A stretch of DNA of 64,000 nt from Chionoecetes opilio (taxonomy: Eukaryota > Arthropoda > Malacostraca > Decapoda > Majidae), in assembly GCA_016584305.1 (NCBI GenBank), contig JACEEZ010003587.1:1-64000 (forward strand), in the 5' to 3' direction. The translations under genes and the position numbers were made by a program. Below are positions 48,272 through 58,975 of the stretch, in pieces (positions within the stretch are counted from its first letter, which is position 1; each line of letters starts with the position of its first letter). The notes below the pieces were generated by a model. The model had not been told where the DNA came from. It made no database searches and saw only the letters and a program-made list of their open reading frames with translations.

Positions 48272-51150
48272 GGGGTAATTTTTTTCAAAGTCAATATTTT
48301 TTCAAGCGTACTTTGTGGTATTCTAGGACCTTATTACTTGAGAAACTGTGCGTGTGCAAAGTTTCAGGCTAATCGTTAATATTTAGAGTGGCGGTCGATC
48401 TTGAACATTTCCCTGTTTCGCCCTCATGTCATATGTGACACGATAAAGCAACTGAAGTTTGGCTTCTTGGCCATAGGTTCCTACTACACAGGAGCAAAAC
48501 TTCCCAGCCGTGGAGACGTTTTTACAAGATTTTTCTACGCACACAATGGAGGAGAAGAAACGTGCCAGCAGAGTGCAGCTGAGCTTCAAGGAGGTCCTCG
48601 ACTTCTGGACACAGGCTAGGAATCCCCACATCGCAGAAACTAGCGTGGGAGGAAGATTACTGGACTTTTAAAGAGTGGAAGATCCTGAGGCAGAAGCCAG
48701 AATACTCTGGAGTCACGCCTGGCCGAAAAACAGATTAACCTTCCACGACGTCTCCCAGACCTTTTGGAGCATCGCCCACCCGATGCCCTCCCTGTTCTGA
48801 GTGACTCATTCCTGAAAGAATGAATTCCTTCTTGCCAGCGGGAGAAGGGGAGGCGGGTTCGTTGCTGGTCTGGACAAGGAAGCTGAAAGAATCGTTTGCC
48901 GACGGCAAGCTCTCTCTCGCACGTAGCCGTCACACAGACGCAAAAGGAGATAGATGGTGGATCTGGAGTCGTCATTCAGTCGTCTGGTCATCCAAGTCCA
49001 ACCACGCCTGCCAACACATCGACTTCTTCTTCCTCGCGCACGGGGTCGCTTCTCCTTCTCCAACCAAGGATTGAGACACGGGGCCGAGAGTCCGTACCCT
49101 ATCCACGCTGATCCTCGTCGGAGCCCTTGACAGAACTGGGGTCGATTAGCCGCCAGCGCCTTCGATTGTGGCGGCTAAGCAAGTAGCTTGGGCCACGATT
49201 CCACAGAGGCTGTGTGCTTAATCCCGAGTCCATTCGACAGGCAAGAGCGGAAGTACAGGTTCCAATTTGGCGGAAGTACATCAAGAGACTTTCAGAGCCC
49301 TTACCCCCTCTTAACCGTTCATTGGTACTGGAATATCCTTCCTCATGAACGATGGCACTCGCGCCGAAAGACTCGCCATCCTCGTCACAGGAGTAAGGAG
49401 TTGGAAGCTCCCTAGAGTCCCGAAAACTGTGCACTCCTCGGAACTGGTGATGCCGCCGCTACACAGCTGTGTTCGAGGCTCTAGAGCTGGGGGTGTCCCG
49501 GAACGATGTCGTGGCCGATGTGCTTCGACACAACCATTCCACACTGTAGCCCATCAATGGGTTCAAGTGCACCAACATTGCAACAGAATATTCGGCCGAC
49601 CCCTCCGTTTCACTTGCGTGCCGTCATCACGATCCACGAACTTGATCCTTGAAAGACCTTTTCTACTCTACGGTGTTTGGGGTGTCATCTTCCTGTCCTG
49701 AGATCACCATCTTCTCTCGCTTCAAGGTACTACTGGTCTTACATCACACCAGTCGGCAATAACACCCTCCCACCAACGAAAGATTCTGCCGGAGACTCTG
49801 TCTCCAAGAGGTGACGAGTCTTCATTCAGGGTTTTTTGAAAACGTTCTTTGCTTCAGACAATGCAGCCCCGTGACGACTATAAGACTCGCTAGGCTGAGC
49901 ATCCTTTTCCTCGGCGGCGCTCTTCTTCCGAATACCTCGATCCGTAGCCCCGGAGCGCTTCATCGAGCGCGTTGGATGGCGCGTTCATTTTCCTCTGAAG
50001 ATTCTTGTGATTTCGGGAGCAGCTAGACTGGAGTCTCACACCCTCGAGAAATGTCAGCCCTCCAAGCGGTTCTACAATCGTTCCGCCAACCGAGATCTAC
50101 GTCCTGCGATGGTCGAATCGACCGCTTCCTACTACGCTCCCGCCAACTATCTTGGATTCGCTAAGGACATCCTTCAGTACTCACGACTAAAGTATTCGGA
50201 AGGCCTGCTTCACCGCTCTTGAGCCGCCATTTTCTGGTACGTGAGCACAGATCTCATTGGCCTGTCACTGTTCGACTCCGTCTCCCTGTCTCCGACAAAC
50301 AAGCAATTGTACACAATTGTTACAGGCCAATTCTCTACGTTAAGGAGCCGAGGAAACCCGCCAAGCGAATAACCTCCCTCATCACTAGTTCCTGCGGCAA
50401 CACTGCCTCTCTTCGCCAGAAAATTCCCTCCGCCTCTTCGAAGCTCTTGATATGCAAGACCGACTTCCCTGTCGTCGCCAACCCTCGAATGGCAGGAGAG
50501 TAAATGCGTTACGTCGAGGCCTGCCGCCGAATCGCGGGATTTCGCGTCGTCACAACGACACAGCCGAGCGAGAGTGGCGCTCACACACGATCAGATCCCT
50601 TCAACCTCCGGCTGACCAAAAACGAGGATACAGCGCCATTTCCTCCTGCCACGTTGTGGAGGCCCATCGCCATCAACAGCCCGGGACCTCGAAGCTTCCC
50701 CTCCCCGGCCAAGCCGGCCGCACAATGCGTTGGGTGGCCCCCCATGATACCCCCCCTACCCCACTGAGGGGCTACATACTCCTCAAGAGGGGGACCGAGC
50801 ACACCTGCTGGGAAGGGATTCCGGCATTGTCCGCTTTTCAAGAGATACATCCTCCGCTCCGTAATTATGCCATTTCAAGGAAATAACAAAGTTGTAATCC
50901 GCACCCCTAAAATCAAACCGATTGAGGTCAAACTTTGCATACGATGGTTTCTTGCATAGGATGCACCATTACCCAAAGAGGAAGAAAAATTCAAACTTGA
51001 TTTTATTGGCACCCATAATGATCGTAATAACACGATATATGGTCCAACAATTACGTTATCAATTATTGAATCTATGATGTTTTAAGATAAAACGACTTCT
51101 AAGCAAGTAGTTCATACTCCATTTTAATTTGACACAAAAAAAGATACCCC
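48272..51150 (+). mobile_element. Candidate DNA transposon carrying an uncharacterised arthropod gene family
   Basis: The 2.9-kb block is framed by imperfect inverted ends: left GGGGTAATTTTTTTCAAAGT then CAA; right, read inverted, GGGGTATCTTTTTTTGTGTC then AAA. AT-rich ends enclose a GC-richer coding centre (48,546 to about 50,720) on the plus strand. No clear target duplication is visible (GACGCATA left, GCCTTCAA right). Inverted ends around one long reading frame are what a DNA transposon looks like, but the ends are short and T-rich, so this is a candidate. Confidence 0.45.
48546..50720 (+). pseudogene. Frameshifted arthropod multi-copy gene, possible transposase-like protein
   Basis: ATG at 48,546 opens MEEKKRASR then VQLSFKEVLDFWTQAR (48,573-48,620). 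Later pieces, in shifting frames, are ALDRTG (49,123-49,140), MNDGTRAERLAILVTG (from 49,345), ILFLGGALL (49,901-49,927), PGALHRARWMAR (49,949-49,984), WYVSTDLIGLSLFDS (50,235-50,279) and CRRIAGFRVV (about 50,520-50,550). The order matches a family of ~600-residue arthropod proteins that I recall as abundant and unnamed. Family members have an FDTT...ACRHH...E pattern suggesting an RNase H-like nuclease fold; ACRHH is visible near 49,610. At least eight frame changes occur, so this copy is dead as written or badly base-called. Confidence 0.6.
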
Positions 51151-51154
51151 GCCT

Positions 51155-51300
51155 TCAACCCTCTTGAGAGGCCCAGAACGTAATTTCCATTGTAATTTGG
51201 GTACCATTAGACAATTATTTTTGTGAATATAAGCAATAGTTTTTATAGATATGACCTGTCTAGTATCCTTGTCCACTACCTAATTTCGGCTCATGTTAGT
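51155..51300 (+). mobile_element. piggyBac-type MITE, 3' truncated
   Basis: Starts CAACCCTCTTGAGAGGCCCA and continues ACGTAATTTCCATTGTAATT, as in the complete copy at 41,712. It runs into a TAC microsatellite about 145 bp in. Confidence 0.75.
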
Positions 51301-51490
51301 TACTACTACTACTACTAAAAACTACTACCACTGACTACTACTATTTTTTTTCCTACTACTCCTACTACGAAAAAAAATTTTTTTTTTCTTTTTTTCTATC
51401 TACTACTACTACTAATACTATACTAAATCTATACTAATACTACTAATACTAATACTATACTACTACCAATACTAAGTACTACTACTACTG
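51297..51490. repeat. (TAC)n microsatellite
   Basis: TACTACTAC and ATACTA units interrupted by poly-A/T (51,365-51,395). It ends 15 bp before exon D, so it supplies part of that intron's 3' end. Confidence 0.9.
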
Positions 51491-51505
51491 TGTTGTGTGG
51501 TGCAG

Positions 51506-51646
51506 GGTGGAGGGTGAAGGTGCTTGTACAAGAGTTGTCAATGGTGCTGGTGGCCTACGCTGGCCTTCCCCCAACCGTTTTGTGGGATCTCTGGCGCCCT
51601 GGCAGAACTGACCCAGTGATGCGTCACTTCTACAGGCGTGTCTCAG
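51506..51646 (+). CDS. TAF1A: Host gene exon D (TAF1A-like)
   Basis: 141 nt between acceptor GTGTTGTGTGGTGCAG (ends 51,505) and a strong donor TCAG|GTGAGG. It enters and leaves in phase 1, joining cleanly to exon C. It encodes VKVLVQELSMVLVAYAGLPP, then TVLWDLWRPGRTDPVMRHFY and RRVS. The hydrophobic pattern followed by AG and a W-x-x-(L/W) fits the human TAF1A segment [20 protein letters not shown]. This and exon A are the best-supported exons. The frame is clean despite indel-rich neighbours. Confidence 0.6.
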
Positions 51647-51726
51647 GTGAGGGAGGTGGCGGGGAGGCTTGGGGGTCCGATTAAGGGAGTAAGGTCAGTG
51701 GGTGTCGGCATTTTTTCAGTGTTTTT

Positions 51727-51763
<37 letters not shown>

Positions 51764-52027
51764 CACTCACAATGACTGACCCAAGCAAAAAATAAAAAGT
51801 AGTACAATTAGTTTTCATTATATATTTTTTTTCAGCTACTATGGTTGTAAGGCTTCCTTTTTACCTTAAACAAATGTTGTGCGGGTGGCCTTTGTTCAGT
51901 TTTAATTATATTAATTATATTTTTTTACATCACATAAGGACTGGCCTAAGCAACGGACAAAAAGAAACAATCCCGTTGTGTTTTATTAATTTGTAATTTT
52001 TATTATTTTATCATGCTTGTGTGTTAA
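51647..52027. other. Intron sequence with a long poly-T run
   Basis: A T run of over 30 bases at about 51,727-51,760, then AT-rich DNA with two related ACTGRCCYAAGCAA motifs (about 51,775 and 51,942). No coding signature. Confidence 0.6.
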
Positions 52028-52234
52028 CTAACCCCTTCCCACCCGATCTTCCTTGGCTATATAAAACTGTCTTTGTTAGCCATGAAAATACTAAAAGTCC
52101 TGGAAAAAAAATCCCAATTAGCTAGTGGACAATGATACTAAACAGTCATAGCTATAAAAACATTTGCTTATAGTTACTAATCTTCTGATGGTACCCAAAT
52201 TACAATGGAAATTACGTTCTGGCCTCAGTGTTAA
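52028..52234 (-). mobile_element. piggyBac-type MITE, inverted copy
   Basis: Reverse orientation relative to 41,712: CTAACCCCTTCCCACCCGAT at the left, and the inverted CCATTGTAATTTGGGTACCA with a TTAA at 52,231-52,234 on the right. Confidence 0.75.
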
Positions 52235-52370
52235 TGTATAGCATAGTATATTGTAGTGTCATGTATGTGACCCTAGTTTTGTTCCTTTACACTTGTATTT
52301 CTCCTTGATAAGGCTTAGAGGCACGAGACAAAAGACAGAAATACATGGTAAATGGAATACCCTGAGTTTT

Positions 52371-52451
52371 TTAACCCCTTGAGGTATCCAGGACGGTTAA
52401 ATTTACATTGTAATTTTTACTACCATTAAGGTGATTTTTGGTGACTATAAG
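52371..52451 (+). mobile_element. piggyBac-type MITE, left half, split by the gypsy element
   Basis: TTAACCCCTTGAGG... runs to GGTGACTATAAG, where the gypsy LTR begins; the rest of the MITE resumes at 60,188. The junction sits exactly where other copies read GTGACTATAAGCAAT. Confidence 0.8.
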
Positions 52452-53686
52452 TGTTAAGAAGCCCCCCTCCCGCCCTACTCCCGAAGGGGGATAGAAATTG
52501 TCGTACAGCGGGTCTCAACGTGGGGGTTTTAATGTAGCTCCTGTTTAAGCGCCCCCCCAAACCCGCTAAGGTGTTCAATTACAATCGGTCGCTGGCGTGC
52601 ATACAACTAAACCCTGGCACCCCTACTCTGTCGGGGGCCGGTAGGGGCGCATCTCCAGTTCTCAGAAGGTAAATCGGGCAATGCCCGCGTGTCGTCGGAG
52701 ATAACGGGAGCTTGGTTCCCCAGGCTAGCAATAGCCCCGGCTATGCCGGGCGACCCTCCCTGTCCCCCCTAAAGTCCCTGGCTTTATACAGGTCCCCACC
52801 AGGGGCCTCCTTATCGCCTGCCCTATCCTGCACTGTCAATCACGTGAATACATCACCAATCTGCTGCGTCGGCCTTTCACTGAAGACCTGTATGTGGTAC
52901 CGCCAGATGATCCCCTAAGGCGGCCCCTGTTGTAGGTGCCCTTTTCGTAATGCCCCGGGTTCCGAGGGGACCCAGGGGAAACCTCCTGAAGGAGGTATCT
53001 AGTAGGGCCCAGTAGTCGCCGTAAAGTTTTCCACCTCCGGCCCACGCCCGCCCCGTGCCTGGCCCCAGCGCCCAGGTGGCTCCCAAGGTCCCCCTAAGAG
53101 AGTGGGGCGTCCTGCCTGCTCCGGGATTCCTATCCTGGGGGGGGCTCGGCCGGGGCACGACGCCATGGACGCAGGCCGGAAACAGGGTAGTCGTATATCC
53201 AATAGAGTTTTCCTTGCCAGCCTTGAGTCGGCAAACCTCAGAATTGCACGCCGGGCCAGGCTTTGGCACGCAGATGTCTCCTACGCGTCGCGGTTACTCG
53301 CCCGTTACTCCGACTCGACGTGAGGGTTACCACTCTCGCTGCAGTTATTCCTGCAGTAATATACTATCACGTTTCGCGAACAACCTTTGTGCCACACGTA
53401 TGAAACGCCGGCCGAGCCGCGTGAGGTTATACTGTCCTCTTCCTCCTTCAGATCCTTTTTGCGAGGGGCCCACTACTGCTTTCAACAGTGAGTCCCCTTT
53501 TCCTATAGTTTTGCCTGTCTTATAGGCCTAACTTTCCTCCCCCTCTTGGCGCTGATAAAGATCTGTCCCCCTCAGCGAAAACCCTTTGGCTTCCTCCCTC
53601 TCACTACTCCTTAGTTCCTTCTGCCTTCTCCCATTTATCCTTCGTTGCCTCCCATATCCTCTTCCCTCTAACGGCCCAGCCCCACA
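52452..53686 (-). repeat. 3' LTR of the gypsy element
   Basis: Starts TGTTAAGAAGCCCCCCTCCC and ends CCCCACA. It matches 58,976-60,187 over its length with many small indels, including the shared CTGCAGTTATTCCTGCAGTA. Confidence 0.85.
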
Positions 53687-53720
53687 TTAACCCCCATCCG
53701 ACGAAGACGGCCGTCCTCGG
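53687..53720 (-). other. Polypurine tract of the gypsy element
   Basis: The coding strand reads GGATGGGGGTTAA directly before the 3' LTR. Confidence 0.5.
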
Positions 53721-54249
53721 TCGTTCGTGTGGCCGGTCTGCATCAATGCTGCAATAAAGCGAAGGGTCAGAGGATGTCTTAGTGCTTGTGGATTACGTGC
53801 GGCGAGTCACCACCTGGAAGGGCGGATGTCGAAGACAGAGGCGGTAGGTCGGGAGGCTCGGTGTAGGACTTTGCATCCTCACCATGGCTGTGACGGTGGT
53901 CCCCAGCGTCGGTGGCATAACAGACCTGGTAGCATTTGAATGCGGACAACTGTGAAAGGGCCCATCCATTCGGGTGAAGCTTGAGGAGCGCATGTAAGGC
54001 GGGGTCGTCACCAAGATGTCTCCCGGGATGAAAAGGGTTCGAACGCGTCTGGTCTTGGAGGTGGGTGGACGCTGCACAACGCGCTGTGCCGCCTGAAGTG
54101 CCGTCAACGGAGTGCGGCGGGAAAGGTATGCCCCATTGGGGCAGCCGCAGGGTCCGTTCCGTAAGCAGGAATTTGGCGGTCGCGAAGAGGGGCCACTCTG
54201 CCGAGATGACTTCAAGGGGCTAAAAACCGTGTGGTTCGCAGCGATGTGT

Positions 54250-54860
54250 TGAGGGATAGCTGTGCTAAAGAGACGACGTCCGGCCCAACGGAGGCGGTAT
54301 CACCAATCCACCTTTACTACTGCGCGGAGGATATCCCACAGTTTCTATGCGCGCTCACAATGCCATCCTTTGAGTGTGGTAGGGTTACGTGCGAACCATA
54401 GTAACAGCCCAGATGAGTTTCAGCTGGGACCACACGATACCGGTGAATTCCCGTCCTCGGATCCGAGAGAATCCTGCGGTGTTACCCAAAGGACAGACCG
54501 ACCGGTCATCAGAACTCGAGCCACGGTAGTCCCTGTGTGTCACAGTATGGCACAGATAGTTAACACCCCTGTAGAAAACAGTCGATGAAGGTTATGACGA
54601 ACGTTTACTCCCCGTGATGAGGGGAACGGCCCCATGATATCCACTGCTACCGTATCCCATGGTAGGCCGGGCCGCGATGACTCCGTGGTCCAGGTCGCCG
54701 TCGGATAATCCCGTTCCGAGCTGGCAGCCCTTGCACGTGGCTTACCGCCTCACGGCAATTAAGGCTTCTTGGTAGCACCCGGTAGCCGTTGACGGGAATT
54801 TTGTTCCAATTTTTACGAATGCCCAAATGGCCACCCGCTTGTGCCAAAGCAGCTTCATTG
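54250..54860 (-). pseudogene. Gypsy integrase, frameshifted
   Basis: From right to left: AQAGGHLGIRK (zinc-binding HHCC start, near 54,820-54,847); TVAVDIMGPFPSSRG (first catalytic Asp, about 54,610-54,650); a REFTGIVWSQLKL-like stretch (second Asp region, about 54,420-54,460); and ERAHRN (catalytic Glu, about 54,345). All core elements are recognisable but lie in different frames. Confidence 0.75.
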
Positions 54861-55243
54861 CGTGCGAGCCCCTTTAAGAGCTCCCAGGGCTAGTCGTTCC
54901 CTGTCCGCGTCGATAGACGATTTTTTCAGACCACCCTCAAGTTCCTGGTGGAGTCGGTCGGCCTTGTTCAAGACTGCGACCTACCCAACCGGCGGCCTAC
55001 AATCTCGTCCCGCAAGTACGTCAGGGGGACGAGCAATCAATTGAATGGTGTCTAGCGGTCAGGCGGGACAACCCATCGACATAGCTTTTGCCTTCCCTGG
55101 CCTATGCTTGAGTTCTCGAAAGTCTTATTCCTCTAAGGAACAGGCCCACGTCAATGGAGCAGTCCCTGTCTCCAACTTCATAGAACGTAGCCCACTGGAG
55201 CCTGTGGTGGTCCGTGAAGATGTGGAACCTTGTTGCAAAGCAA

Positions 55244-56010
55244 CTAGGAGGCGAAACTTCCGTAGTTCCCAGGACGATAGCGAGACATTCCCTTCTTTCC
55301 GTACGCGCTATAGTTCTTTTCCGAATTTGTTAGAGGTCCGTCCTTTTCATTAGGCGATGACTCTTTCCTTATTTCATGAGTCTGGCAAGGCTCGCACCCA
55401 GGTGCCCGAGAATACTGCTGGCATCCGTAATATAGACGACAGGGGAGCTCGAAAATGCAAATCTCTAAAGTGACAGCGCAAAACAACACCTGACAGGGTG
55501 TCGTCAGTGTCCCTGTTTTAAAGATCGCGAAGGCTGCCTCCATTCGGTGGTCCAGTTTTCCAGGTAACTTTAGGGCCCGTCGAAGTATAGTGAATCGGCT
55601 CGGGTTGAGAAGTTTTTTAATGTACCCCAGCCGGTAGTAAAAAGAGCGGCCCATCCCCAGGAACGACTGCAATTGCCTATAGTGGTTTTTTGGTCGAGAC
55701 GTCGTCGATATCTGCCAAGTTTCTTTGGGTCTGCCGTGATAACCCTCTCCAGAGACAACGTGAATCAAGAAACGCCGTTTCAACTGCCGTGCCAGGGCGC
55801 ATTTCTGATGGATTCAGTGTCAAACCGGCGACCTGTAGTCGCTCCAGGATTCCGCACCGTAAGGCCGGGTTTAGATGTTCCTGCCCAAGTTGCTGAAGAA
55901 TGAACTATTATGGCGTCGAGGTAAGAAAGACATATTACCCAGATTTCAAACCCTTCCAAGACTTGGTCCTATGAGGTCTGGAGCATGTGGCCGTTCCGTT
56001 ACATAGGCCG
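55244..56010 (-). pseudogene. Gypsy reverse transcriptase and RNase H, frameshifted
   Basis: GLCNGTAT (RT motif B region, about 55,990-56,010), then YLDAIIVHS (55,897-55,923), where gypsy elements have YLDD, so the second catalytic Asp reads Ala. Next come LERLQVAGLTLNPS and, in the 55,244-55,783 frame, YRQLQSFLGMGRSFYYRLGY, the RT connection segment. LTNSEKNYSAYGKK marks the end of RNase H. Several frames alternate. Confidence 0.8.
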
Positions 56011-56459
56011 ACATGCCACTCTGGACGTTTTTACGTCAAAAGCCCGTCCAAGCTGGTGCGGACGCCGTCTTTGTGGTCGGTCGCCTTTCGCGAATTGGAA
56101 TTTGTCAGTACCCGTCCTAGTAGGTTCCAGGGTCGTAAAAACCAGGCCGATCCGTGTAGTGGGCTTCTAGAGTGTCATCGTGAGCGCTGGGTGGCGTCTT
56201 TGATGTCACGTTGTTTAAGCGCCGGAATGTCAGGGCAGAACCATCCGGATTATGTCCTTGTGGTGGTCATCACTACCGCTGGCGGACTCGGCGGCCTGTG
56301 TTAGGGCCTCGGATTACCGCTTGTGGAGCATTTTCTGAAGTTGCTCGTCTTCTTCCCTCAAACCTGCTGCATGTGTCTTGCCATGCCCTGGGGTCCCAGG
56401 GTAACCCAGGGGAACCTCAGGTTGCAGGTGGTCTAGCAGGCGATCGAGTAGCGTGTCTA

Positions 56460-57998
56460 GTAGGCTTCGTATGTCCGCGTCGTTACTCCTCCGCCCCTAG
56501 TATCCGCCGCTAGTGTCTCGCCCCATGCCGGTGGTCCCCCCCGAGGACCCTGAGTGAGAGGCCACCGGGGGCAGGCAGTGTGGTAGGACGTCGTGGCAAT
56601 CCGTAAGTTGCACGTACCTACCCCCGGGGGGCAAAGCGGATCGCTCCCTTCGTCGCCTTGCTGTGGCCTCGTGGAGGTCCTGTGGTCCCAGGAGAAGAGC
56701 CGACAGGGGCGGGCTGTGTTGGCAGGGGACTTCAATGGCCTACGTAGAGTTGGCAACTTTCCGCGTCCTGGGCAACGAAGAGCGCCACTGTTTTGCCCCG
56801 CCGCGGCCTTCCGTCATCTCAGGGCAACAGGGGAAGCACAGGGCATACGGAGCAGCGGACGTGGGGCGTGTGTTGGCGCGGCAGTGTGGGACTCAGCCAC
56901 TACATAGCGCATGTAGCGCATCCCATGATGCGTCGTCAAAAGAGGTTGCCAGAAAAGGCTGTCGTTGAAGCTCGAAGGTTGTGATGCATCGTGGTTCGGT
57001 TGCCGGGAGATCCTCATGTAGTGCTGATCCTGTTTTGCGATTCCATTGGGTGGGGGAACCTTTGGAGGGAGAATTAGCCTACCCTACATATATAAAGATT
57101 TTATATCACTCGTGGAACCTTTGGAAGGAGAAGTAATTTATTACCAGCTGTCTTCACCATCACGAGGATCTGAAATAAAACACAATTTTTACACCATGCC
57201 TCCAGTAACGTGAAATAGTATGACATGGACATGGCATGACCATGAACGTGGACAGGCGACGGAGGGTCCCCGGCAATGTGCTATGTCCTGGCACAAGTGG
57301 CCGTGAATCGATGCCGTTTATACCCGTCGGGTCTACAGGGCCTTAACTTGGCGGAGCCAGTCGAATCCCCACCGGAACTGAATGTGCAGGGCTATTTTGC
57401 AATCCCTGTCCCTCTTCTCCGCCCTTGAACTGTGGGGGATTACCAGAGGAACGCCACTCCTCGAACCCCCGAAGAGTGGAGTATGTGGTGGAATCGCCAT
57501 GAGCAGCCCACGGCCTCTCCCCTACCATACCTACCACCTACCACTCGCGGGGGAGGACCTTACACATAATCCTCCAGTTCCTCTTGACCGGACCTGATCA
57601 TTCCCCACGCTGTTCTGGGCGGCGGAAGTTTTGTCAGATCGGCGTGCTGGCGTATCCAACCCCGCCCGGGTACGTTTACACCCCGCCGGGCCGTACAGCG
57701 GCCGGTGACCTCGTGCCAGGATCAGAGCTCCCCCCGGTAAAATAAGTATGGATTCGTGATCGTTCGGTGGGTCAGGTTTACTAATTAATCCGCGCACCCC
57801 GAATCGGTGGCTGATACTACACCGTGTGACTGGAGGCAGGTTATTTTTCCTTCCTCTTACGGTCCGAGGTCGTGGGCCAGTACTTCTCCTCCCCGGCCAC
57901 CAGGCAACGCTAGGAGCCGAGTTATATTTCTCATTCCTCGATACGACCGACACCGTTATCCTCCCCCTAAATTTGTTAGTCCTTTCACGCTCAGGCAT
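56460..57998 (-). pseudogene. Presumed gypsy Gag region, not recognisable in detail
   Basis: By position this should hold Gag and protease. A minus-strand frame at 57,531-57,998 begins MPERERTNKFRGRITVSVVS and is the longest open piece, but I do not see a zinc knuckle or protease active site. Indel density is high. Assignment is by context only. Confidence 0.35.
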
Positions 57999-58227
57999 TC
58001 CATAAGGAACTTCTCTGTTGCCCTAACGTAACCTACCTATTCACACGGTCTCACACGGCATCCCGCCGAGCCGCGGCCGCGAGCTCGCAGCTCTGTGCCA
58101 TTATGATCCTGGTGTGCGTCAGTCACTTCACACATTCATGCTCTTCTTCGTGGTTGGTCTATCTCTTCCACTACCCCCTCACGACACCCCACACGCTTAC
58201 TACTGCATGTGGCGCTCCGCTAATCTC

Positions 58228-58497
58228 CAGAGGTGGGCGCTAGCGATACAACCTCGGGCGACATGCGATACTATTAAAGGACGATCCTGAAAACAAAAGT
58301 ATTATCGGCGGCAAAGCGCCTAGCTTATAGATAATCAATAGCACAAATAATTAAATTACCCTGTTATAATGTGCCCTACTGTAGTTTTCTAGGCAGCGCA
58401 GTAAACGCAAGCTAAACATTTTTGTTCATCGCAGTCTCGCTGCGATTCTATCGCGTTCAGAATTTTTTTTTTTTTTTTTTATTTTTTTTTTTTTTTG

Positions 58498-58528
<31 letters not shown>

Positions 58529-58888
58529 TTTAGTATTATATTATTTATTATTATTATTCTTTTTTTTTGTTTTATTATTATTATTATTTTTTTCTTTTCT
58601 TTCTTCTCTTCTTCTTCTTCTTCTTCTATTTATTATTATTATATTATTTTTAATTTTATTTATTTTTTTTTTTTATTTTTTTTTTTTATATTTTTGGTAG
58701 CGAGGTCACGCTGTCTCGAACCATCGGAAAATTAATCGTCAGCTCGTTTATCATACTAACAAAAATTATCACGTATCGGTATCGTAAGCTACTACCCAAA
58801 AAAAATTTATTGCAGTATCGTATCGCCCTATCCAAAATTTATCACGGTATCGTTATCGCACTACCAACATTTTGTGCGCCCACCTCTG
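58228..58888. mobile_element. hAT-type non-autonomous element, 661 bp
   Basis: Perfect inverted ends CAGAGGTGGGCGC (58,228) and GCGCCCACCTCTG (ends 58,888), flanked by GCTAATCTC and GCTATCTC, an 8-bp target duplication with one indel. CAGNG ends and 8-bp duplications define hAT elements. CGATAC motifs are repeated near both ends, as in hAT subterminal binding sites. The centre (58,461-58,692) is poly-T with no transposase. It is inserted in the gypsy leader. Confidence 0.8.
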
Positions 58889-58975
58889 GCTATCTCTCTC
58901 TATCTGCAGCTAACCACGCCAACCACTAGATCTGGATGATCCGTTTCACTAGGTGGGGGCCCAATTGTTAGCCCC

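Noticed and set aside
58422..58700. 92-codon Phe/Leu-rich protein
   Set aside because: Translation of the poly-T centre of the hAT-type MITE.
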